Below are positions 5,836 through 9,807 of a stretch of 9,807 nt of DNA, one piece after another (position 1 is the first letter of the stretch; each line of letters starts with the position of its first letter). Under the pieces are notes generated by a model. The model searched no databases. It was not told where the DNA came from and saw nothing but the letters and a program-made list of their open reading frames with translations. The stretch lies in assembly GCA_030917805.1 (NCBI GenBank), contig JAUPUA010000002.1:1-9807 (forward strand). Reading direction: 5' to 3'. The translations under genes were made by a program, and so were the position numbers. The stretch comes from Patescibacteria group bacterium. Lineage in GTDB: Bacteria; Patescibacteriota; Saccharimonadia; Saccharimonadales; HK-STAS-PATE-42.

Positions 5836-6303
5836 ATGATATTTTTAGCAGCAGATCATCAGGGTAGGGCAATCTTAGAAGACGTTGCCAGCTTCTTGAG
5901 CTCAGAAAAGCTGGAGTTCGAAGAAACTGGAAAGGAATTCTACTCTCTGGAAGATGACTACCCAGACTTTGCAATGAGCGCCGTAGCAAGGTTGCTTGAG
6001 GCCTGGCAAAGTGGAGACACGCAGGCCAAGGCAATTTTGCTCTGTGGGAGTGGACAGGGGATGGCGATTGCTGCAAATAGATTTAGGGGGATTAGGGCTG
6101 GATTATGCTGGGATATATCAGAGACTGAGCTATCCAGAAGTGACGATGATATTAATGTTCTTTGCCTGCCAGTGAGACTATTTAAAGAGGACGGCAATAA
6201 TATGGATTCTTGGAAGGATATTATAAAAGCATTCTTAGAAACTGAATTTAAGAAAGTTCCAAGATACTCAAGAAGAATCGAGAAGTTGGATTTGTTACCT
6301 TAG
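5836..6303 (+). CDS. rpiB: RpiB/LacA/LacB family sugar-phosphate isomerase with substituted His residues
   Basis: The 155-residue protein aligns with RpiB, which interconverts ribose 5-phosphate and ribulose 5-phosphate in the pentose phosphate pathway. Signatures are AADHQG (5-10), YPDFA (42-46), ILLCGSGQGMAIAANRFRGIRAGLC (67-91, given here by positions: catalytic-type Cys at 70) and NVLCLPVRL (107-115). Two family histidines are missing. The ring-opening His of E. coli RpiB (SRQHND) corresponds to Asp103 here (SRSDDD). The phosphate-contacting His in GRHQQRV is Tyr144 (PRYSRRI). It may therefore be a divergent RpiB, or an isomerase for another sugar phosphate. ATG 5836 is chosen because the longer frame upstream runs through the tRNA. 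No Shine-Dalgarno sequence is present, and the gene is only 12 nt after the tRNA CCA end. Family sure, substrate not. Confidence 0.85.
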   Translation: MIFLAADHQGRAILEDVASFLSSEKLEFEETGKEFYSLEDDYPDFAMSAVARLLEAWQSGDTQAKAILLCGSGQGMAIAANRFRGIRAGLCWDISETELSRSDDDINVLCLPVRLFKEDGNNMDSWKDIIKAFLETEFKKVPRYSRRIEKLDLLP

Positions 6304-6315
6304 GAATTGATTGAT

Positions 6316-6636
6316 TTATTCGATAAGTTTAACGGGTTGAGTGAACCCCAGTGAACCACATTGATTTCCTGACAAGACCTCATTGAAAGCGTCACATGTT
6401 TGTTGGCACACAGCACCTGCCTTCTGACATGTGGTTGCTATATTGATTATATTGTTATGCCTGTCGTCTATTTCTACCTCGCTTTCAACTCTGCACTGCC
6501 CACCCTCTCCACAGGCTAGAGAGGCTCTTTCAGTGACTGTCTGTTCTAGCCACGCAACCTGTTGTTCGGCCTCGGTAAATGTGGTCAGTACATTGCCCTT
6601 TGTAAGAATAGAGATCTTTGAAGTTGCTGTCTGCAT
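6316..6636 (-). CDS. Small six-Cys protein, unrecognised
   Basis: The 106-residue frame has protein-like composition (Thr, Glu, Gln and Val rich) with six Cys at 42, 48, 70, 77, 81 and 93, enough for three disulphides or a metal site. There is no hydrophobic signal or membrane helix, so it should stay in the cytoplasm unless exported by another route, which sits oddly with a disulphide-rich design. It is convergent with rpiB (12 bp between stops). A TGG-TATAAT element lies 10 nt upstream of the ATG on the same strand, supporting this start and a leaderless transcript. The overlapping plus-strand frame (6431-6682) has no comparable start signal. I do not recognise the family. Confidence 0.55.
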   Translation of the reverse strand: MQTATSKISILTKGNVLTTFTEAEQQVAWLEQTVTERASLACGEGGQCRVESEVEIDDRHNNIINIATTCQKAGAVCQQTCDAFNEVLSGNQCGSLGFTQPVKLIE

Positions 6637-6646
6637 ATTGATAGTA

Positions 6647-6655
6647 ATTATACCA
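6647..6655 (-). promoter_or_regulatory. Extended -10 promoter of the six-Cys gene
   Basis: On the minus strand TG-G-TATAAT occupies 6655-6647, ten nt before the ATG at 6636. It directly abuts the TTGACA of the rightward promoter (6656-6661), so the two divergent promoters are packed back to back and RNA polymerase could hardly occupy both at once. Confidence 0.55.
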
Positions 6656-6685
6656 TTGACATGGGGCTTAAGTTTAATGTAGAAT
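6656..6685 (+). promoter_or_regulatory. Strong sigma70-type promoter of the PheRS-like unit
   Basis: A perfect TTGACA (6656-6661), an 18-nt spacer and TAGAAT (6680-6685, five of six) form the best -35/-10 pair in the window. The predicted start is about 6692-6693, three or four nt before the leader-peptide ATG at 6696 and about 180 nt before the first structural gene. Confidence 0.7.
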
Positions 6686-6695
6686 CTATAACACT

Positions 6696-6791
6696 ATGCA
6701 AAGCATAAAGAATAACAGCTATGGAATATATCAGGCTCTTCAGAGCTCTGTAGCTGCTCGTGCTTTTACTCTTAACTTTTTTGCCCTCTAA
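6696..6791 (+). CDS. Putative leader peptide with C-terminal Phe codons (attenuator)
   Basis: A 31-codon frame begins with MQSIKNNSYG and ends AFTLNFFAL, with Phe at positions 24, 28 and 29 just before the TAA (6789-6791). Its ATG is only 3-4 nt after the predicted transcription start, so it would be translated as a leaderless frame. Its stop codon lies in the loop of a terminator hairpin. A ribosome slowed at Phe28-Phe29 (6777-6782) would cover the 5' arm of that hairpin and allow read-through into the downstream PheRS-like unit, while normal translation and release would let the terminator form. This is inference from layout. Only three Phe codons are present, fewer than in E. coli pheL or pheM, and no strong antiterminator was found, so the frame could be fortuitous. 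Confidence 0.5.
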   Translation: MQSIKNNSYGIYQALQSSVAARAFTLNFFAL

Positions 6792-6805
6792 GGGGCATTT
6801 TATTT
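6782..6805 (+). terminator. Attenuator terminator overlapping the leader peptide stop
   Basis: TGCCCT (6782-6787) pairs with GGGGCA (6792-6797) around CTAA (6788-6791), followed by TTTTATTT. This is a compact intrinsic terminator located inside the leader of the PheRS-like unit rather than after a structural gene, which suggests regulated premature termination. Confidence 0.6.
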
Positions 6806-6809
6806 ACAC

Positions 6810-6833
6810 ATCTTTGGCACTTTAGAGATTTTT
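6810..6833 (+). terminator. Second, weaker hairpin with T tract in the same leader
   Basis: ATCTTT (6810-6815) can pair with AGAGAT (6824-6829, one G-U) around an 8-nt loop, followed by TTTT. The stem is AT-rich and weak. It may back up the attenuator or be incidental. Confidence 0.25.
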
Positions 6834-6875
6834 GAGAAAAAGATTAATTAAACACAATTTAGAAAAGGAAAGATT

Positions 6876-7208
6876 ATGACAAACATATTAGGGAATTCAG
6901 GCATTGAGCCTGCTAACGATGGTACTTGGCCTAGAGCTAGCTACCTGGTTACTGCTCGAGAAGATGAGCCGGTTAGACTCCCAACCGGACAAGAAATGCA
7001 CAAAGTGCAAACCAGAATCCATGAGCTCGGGTTAAATATAGCTCATATAACTGAACAAGAACCAATAGATACAAAGACTGTTGAAGCTTTAAAAGCTGAA
7101 AGAAGTGCTTATCGGGCTAAAAATAGAGAACTGAAGGAAGAATTACATAAAAAGAAGGCGAGCCGACCTAGAAATAGAATTTCTCAAGGCTGGAGCTTAG
7201 GAGGATAA
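6876..7208 (+). CDS. Unrecognised 110-residue protein with predicted coiled coil, paired with the PheRS-like gene
   Basis: The product has a polar, probably flexible N-terminus (1-35), a helix-prone segment at about 38-58 and a strongly charged helix at about 66-94 (VEALKAERSAYRAKNRELKE, 69-88), then a basic Ser/Arg/Gly tail. Two helices joined by a short turn would form a coiled-coil hairpin. It has a purine-rich ribosome-binding site (AAAAGGAAAG, 6863-6872), unlike most genes here. It ends 4 nt before the PheRS-like start and its last codons contain that gene's Shine-Dalgarno, so the two are translationally linked. I recognise no family. Bacterial PheRS alpha subunits carry an N-terminal coiled coil for tRNA binding that the downstream protein lacks, so this could be a detached arm; that is speculation. 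Confidence 0.7.
   Translation: MTNILGNSGIEPANDGTWPRASYLVTAREDEPVRLPTGQEMHKVQTRIHELGLNIAHITEQEPIDTKTVEALKAERSAYRAKNRELKEELHKKKASRPRNRISQGWSLGG
7199..7204 (+). promoter_or_regulatory. Consensus Shine-Dalgarno of the PheRS-like gene
   Basis: A perfect AGGAGG lies 8 nt before the ATG at 7213, inside the last codons of the upstream 110-residue gene. It is the strongest ribosome-binding site in the window and fixes the start of the PheRS-like protein. Confidence 0.85.
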
Positions 7209-7212
7209 GACT

Positions 7213-8364
7213 ATGACAATACGAATTAAACCAATCTCTAGTGATGAACTAGAGAAATATTTAGCTATTCCCGACCTGACTTTAGATCCGGCAGATGGCG
7301 AACGCCCGCATGCCATTCTACTTGTTTACGAGAAGATGGAGCGAGCCGTTAGAGAATTGTGGCCTCAAACAGAAGTTAGGGTTATTAGGAATAACCCAAT
7401 TGTGACTAGTCTAGATTGCTACGATAACTTACTAGTTCCAAAAGACAATATTAGTAGGAGCTCAACTTATACTCAGTATGTAGATACAGAGCATTGTTTG
7501 CAGAGCCATACATCGGCGCAAATCCCGGGAGCACTAAAAGAACTTGCTGCCTCGTACGATGAGTGGGAGGACGTGACGGTTATAGTTCCGGGGCTTGCTT
7601 ACAGGCGAGACATCAAAGATAAAACTCATCTTGGAGTACTGCACCAAGTTGATATCTGGAGGATTGTAAAGAATAAAGCTCGCGGCAAACTGGGCAAATC
7701 GGATCTGCTTGAACTTGTCACAAAGATTGTGCAGACTACTTGCCCAGATTGGGAGCTACGGATTGTTAATAACCCACATCCGTACACTAATGAGGGGATT
7801 GAAGTAAATGTGACTCATCCAGATGGTCGAGATATCGAGATTTTAGAATGTGGCTTACTCGGAAGAGACATAATAACTTTAAGCGGGATGGACCCAGATA
7901 AGGTTAGTGGACTTGCTTCAGGCTCAGGACTCGACAGATTAACCATGACCTTAAAAGATATCCCGGACATTCGATATCTGAGAAGCACTAACCCTAAGAT
8001 TGCTGAGCAAATGTATGATCTTGAAGATTATAAGGTAGTAAGCTTACAGCCGGCCATTCAAAGAGACTTAAGTTACTCAGTTCCTATTAATTACGTAGAA
8101 GAGGACATTAGCCAGGAGATTGAAGCTGCGATAAGGGGAGAAATTGATAGTCTGGAATCCGTAGAGCTCTTGAGTGAAACTGATTATTCGACGCTTAATG
8201 ATATTGCCAAAGAGAAGCTTGGGATTAGATCTGACCAGAAGAATATTCTAGTTAGAATTACTTTAAGAGATCTGAACAAGACCTTAACAAAAGATGAGGC
8301 TAACCAGATCTATAAAGATATATATCAAAAAGTGAACTACGGAAAGGGGGGTTACTTGGTTTAA
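7213..8364 (+). CDS. Single-chain (mitochondrial-type) phenylalanyl-tRNA synthetase-like enzyme
   Basis: The 383-residue protein has a class II synthetase core (about 30-270) and a C-terminal ferredoxin-fold anticodon-binding (FDX-ACB) domain (about 276-383: SLQPAIQRDLSYSVP, VRITLRDLNKTLTKDEANQI). This is the domain order of mitochondrial PheRS, not of the usual bacterial alpha/beta enzyme. Core matches are NNPIVTSLDCYDNLLVP (60-76), QSHTSAQ (97-103), motif 2 PGLAYRRD (126-133) with THLGVLHQVD (138-147), and motif 3 GSGLDRL (237-243) with DIPDIRYL (249-256). Pocket residues differ from canonical PheRS: the FPF motif is HPY (189-191), HQLE is HQVD (144-147), and AFGLG is ASGSG (235-239). It may be a divergent functional PheRS or a PheRS-derived ligase with another substrate. 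It follows the 110-residue gene by 4 nt and a putative Phe-codon attenuator. Confidence 0.85.
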   Translation: MTIRIKPISSDELEKYLAIPDLTLDPADGERPHAILLVYEKMERAVRELWPQTEVRVIRNNPIVTSLDCYDNLLVPKDNISRSSTYTQYVDTEHCLQSHTSAQIPGALKELAASYDEWEDVTVIVPGLAYRRDIKDKTHLGVLHQVDIWRIVKNKARGKLGKSDLLELVTKIVQTTCPDWELRIVNNPHPYTNEGIEVNVTHPDGRDIEILECGLLGRDIITLSGMDPDKVSGLASGSGLDRLTMTLKDIPDIRYLRSTNPKIAEQMYDLEDYKVVSLQPAIQRDLSYSVPINYVEEDISQEIEAAIRGEIDSLESVELLSETDYSTLNDIAKEKLGIRSDQKNILVRITLRDLNKTLTKDEANQIYKDIYQKVNYGKGGYLV

Positions 8365-8367
8365 GGC

Positions 8368-8396
8368 TTGTATTTAAGTTTATTAAATTGTATAAT
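8368..8396 (+). promoter_or_regulatory. Promoter of the 201-residue gene
   Basis: TTGTAT (8368-8373), a 17-nt spacer and a perfect TATAAT (8391-8396) are followed by 10 nt and the ATG at 8407, predicting a nearly leaderless mRNA. It begins 3 nt after the stop of the PheRS-like gene, so read-through transcription from upstream is also possible. Confidence 0.65.
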
Positions 8397-8406
8397 ATTC
8401 AACTTA

Positions 8407-9012
8407 ATGGATATTCATTTTACCAAACGTGATTATGACTTACCCGAACCCCAACCTGGGCTTATCTTAGGTGGTGAAGAATTTGAATTCTCTTTTAGTG
8501 AGATTAATGAAACACATGCCCAAAATACTACACCCTTTAAACACTTGTTGAGGCTCTACGCCGATATTGGGCTTCATGCTCTTCCAGAAGCTGTTAGTGA
8601 ACATAGATTAGGTAGATATAGCGGCGGTGTTGATGTGTATCCTATGAAGGATTTAAGAAGGGAACCAGATGGCACCCCTAAACTAAAGGGTGGGTTAACT
8701 ACCCTTGCTTGCCAAATTGAAGAAAAGGCCTTCTCCCTCGGCTTAATAGTCTCCAGTGAAACTGGGCTAAATTTGTTAAGCTCTAGAGACTTTAGATTGA
8801 TCCTTGACCTTATACTACTTGAGGACGAGGCGCTTGAATGCGAAGGATCTGAAGCTAACTTTTTAAGTTTAAGAACAGCCATAAGAAAAGCCGATAACCG
8901 AAGAAAGCAACTGATGGACAGAATGAGGGGCGGGGGTAGAGTTATGACAGCAGGTGCTTCTCTGGATGAAGTTCTAAGAAAAGTTCGTGCGCATCAAGCG
9001 GGTCAAGTTTAA
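8407..9012 (+). CDS. Unrecognised 201-residue protein
   Basis: The frame can be extended to TTG 8368, but that codon is part of the -35 element; ATG 8407 (MDIHFTKRDYDLPEP), 10 nt after a TATAAT, is the better start. The protein is soluble, with no signal peptide or membrane helix. Visible parts are a mixed N-terminal half with GLILGGEEFEFSFSEINE (16-33), a Gly-rich turn GRYSGGVDVYP (69-79), a probably helical middle (SSRDFRLILDLILLEDEALE, about 124-143) and a basic helical C-terminus with RKADNRRKQLMDRMRGGGR. The basic tail could bind nucleic acid, but that is inference. I recognise no family. An antisense frame at 8574-8882 is a shadow. Confidence 0.65.
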   Translation: MDIHFTKRDYDLPEPQPGLILGGEEFEFSFSEINETHAQNTTPFKHLLRLYADIGLHALPEAVSEHRLGRYSGGVDVYPMKDLRREPDGTPKLKGGLTTLACQIEEKAFSLGLIVSSETGLNLLSSRDFRLILDLILLEDEALECEGSEANFLSLRTAIRKADNRRKQLMDRMRGGGRVMTAGASLDEVLRKVRAHQAGQV

Positions 9013-9020
9013 ATCTAGGC

Positions 9021-9050
9021 TTGTATTTACTCTGTTAGTTTAGGCATAAT
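9021..9050 (+). promoter_or_regulatory. Putative promoter of the secreted esterase-like gene
   Basis: TTGTAT (9021-9026), an 18-nt spacer and CATAAT (9045-9050) mirror the promoter of the preceding gene. An overlapping TG-T-TAGTTT (9033-9041) resembles the extended -10 in front of the SemiSWEET gene. The leader to ATG 9088 would be about 30-45 nt, with only a weak AGGA (9081-9084) close to the start. Confidence 0.45.
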
Positions 9051-9087
9051 CATAAGCATTAAATAAGAAGGCCTTCACTCAGGATAG

Positions 9088-9807
9088 ATGCACGGCGATA
9101 CAAATAAGAACTCTGCAAGATTGGCTCGAGGCTTTATCAAAAAGATAGTGCACTTTAAGGCTACTTTACTACTGGCTACTTTAGTAGTTGGGCTAAGTTC
9201 CGTAGCTTTGTTCGGAGTTAAATCTGTTAAGGCAGCCCAGGCGAGTGGGGCTAATTTGCCGTATTCTGTTTTAATTGTGGCGGGGCAATCTAATGCAGCA
9301 GGGGCTCAATCTTTATCCGTAGATCCAGACAACAACATTGATGTTTTTGGGAGCCAAACTGTGCAGCCGGCCGATACACAAGTACAGATGCTTTTTGATA
9401 ATACTTTTAATAACGATAGTATGTCGAGGATAAATCCTGTACCTTTAAATACTCCTCAAAGAGCCAACGATGATGAAGCAGCTATATTCGGGCCAGAAGT
9501 TGGCTTATCTAGAAGGCTTTACGAACTAGGTAGAAGACGAATTGTGATCTTGAAGGTGACGGTAGGGGCAGTTCCTCTTGCAATTGATAATAGCACTCCC
9601 TTTGACTGGAATGTAAACAGCACAAACGAGTCTTACCAAAGATTGAAGGATAGGGCAGGAAAGCTTTTTGAAGATATTGAGGCTCAAGGTTCTAAATATA
9701 GTGTAGATGGGTTCTACTGGATACAGGGTGAGTCCGATAGTAATAATGCCTTTGCAGACCTATATGAGCAAAATTTAAGAGACTTAGTTGCAGCAGCAAA
9801 GACTGAT
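9088..9807 (+). CDS. Secreted SGNH / sialate O-acetylesterase-like hydrolase (3' truncated)
   Basis: The frame from ATG 9088 stays open to the end of the window, giving 240 residues without a stop. The N-terminus is basic (1-24) followed by a hydrophobic core at about 25-43 and VKAAQA (48-53), a plausible signal peptide with cleavage after an Ala. The mature part has the hallmarks of the SASA/carbohydrate esterase 6 group: LIVAGQSNAAG (62-72) with the nucleophile Ser68, FGPEVGLSRRL (134-144), VTVGAVPL (157-164) and FYWIQGESDS (209-218). Such enzymes remove acetyl groups from sugars outside the cell, which would suit a host-associated epibiont handling host or partner glycans; that role is inference. 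The expected catalytic Asp/His near the C-terminus lies beyond the window, so completeness is unknown. Confidence 0.85.
   Translation, partial: MHGDTNKNSARLARGFIKKIVHFKATLLLATLVVGLSSVALFGVKSVKAAQASGANLPYSVLIVAGQSNAAGAQSLSVDPDNNIDVFGSQTVQPADTQVQMLFDNTFNNDSMSRINPVPLNTPQRANDDEAAIFGPEVGLSRRLYELGRRRIVILKVTVGAVPLAIDNSTPFDWNVNSTNESYQRLKDRAGKLFEDIEAQGSKYSVDGFYWIQGESDSNNAFADLYEQNLRDLVAAAKTD

Larger units (their letters stand above)
8364..9029 (+). repeat. 13-bp direct repeat at two consecutive intergenic promoters
   Basis: AGGCTTGTATTTA occurs at 8364-8376 and again at 9017-9029. Each copy lies within 5 nt of a stop codon and supplies the TTGTAT hexamer placed 17-18 nt upstream of a -10 box. Conservation over 13 bp, rather than just six, hints at a shared upstream promoter element or regulator site. 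Coordinates span from the first copy to the second. Confidence 0.5.

Noticed and set aside
6431..6682. Plus-strand frame with two hydrophobic ends
   Set aside because: It is antisense to the six-Cys gene, lacks a promoter or ribosome-binding site, and overlaps both divergent promoters. The minus frame has a well-placed TATAAT.
6693..6875. T-box riboswitch upstream of the PheRS-like unit
   Set aside because: No T-box consensus or specifier-loop architecture is recognisable; a leader-peptide mechanism fits better.
1..9807. CRISPR arrays, insertion sequences or integrase-type mobile elements
   Set aside because: No regularly spaced repeats, transposase motifs or terminal inverted repeats were found. 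The tRNA-Leu 3' end is followed directly by a gene, with no repeat of the tRNA end in the window.

Overview
The window looks like chromosomal DNA from a Candidate Phyla Radiation (Patescibacteria) bacterium, most likely a Candidatus Saccharibacteria (TM7) relative. That placement is an inference. It rests on AT-leaning composition, compact gene packing, many tiny membrane or Cys-containing proteins, and a co-directional cluster of a CPR-type 'baseplate J-like' membrane protein, ruvX and mltG. All coding regions read through in the standard bacterial code, and the 14 stop codons visible are TAA or TAG only.

Layout. 1-75 is the tail of an unidentified gene. 163-946 holds two small membrane proteins: a SemiSWEET/PQ-loop protein and an unrecognised two-helix protein with two Cys. 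A hairpin terminator then separates them from a stand-alone aspartate carbamoyltransferase gene (pyrB, 1053-1976) and a 63-residue Cys-rich single-pass protein (2082-2273). On the minus strand, 2314-5565 is an envelope and DNA-maintenance cluster, transcribed baseplate J-like protein, then ruvX, then mltG. From a divergent intergenic region a class II tRNA-Leu(CAA) (5737-5823) starts rightward and is followed after only 12 nt by an RpiB-family sugar-phosphate isomerase gene with substituted active-site histidines. A small six-Cys protein lies convergently at 6316-6636.

The most interesting part is 6656-8364. A TTGACA/TAGAAT promoter drives a roughly 180-nt leader holding a 31-codon ORF. That ORF begins a few bases after the predicted transcription start, ends in a Phe-containing stretch, and stops inside the loop of a terminator hairpin, which is the layout of a translation-dependent attenuator. 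Downstream is a two-gene unit: a 110-residue protein with a predicted coiled coil, and a single-chain phenylalanyl-tRNA synthetase-like enzyme built like the mitochondrial PheRS (class II core plus C-terminal FDX-ACB domain), with several substrate-pocket residues changed. An unknown 201-residue protein (8407-9012) follows. The window ends inside a secreted SGNH/sialate O-acetylesterase-like protein (9088 onward) that has no stop codon within the window.

A window-wide pattern is that many genes have an (often TGT-extended) TATAAT-like -10 element only 6-10 nt upstream of the ATG and no Shine-Dalgarno sequence, implying leaderless mRNAs. The PheRS-like unit is the exception, with a long leader and clear Shine-Dalgarno sequences.
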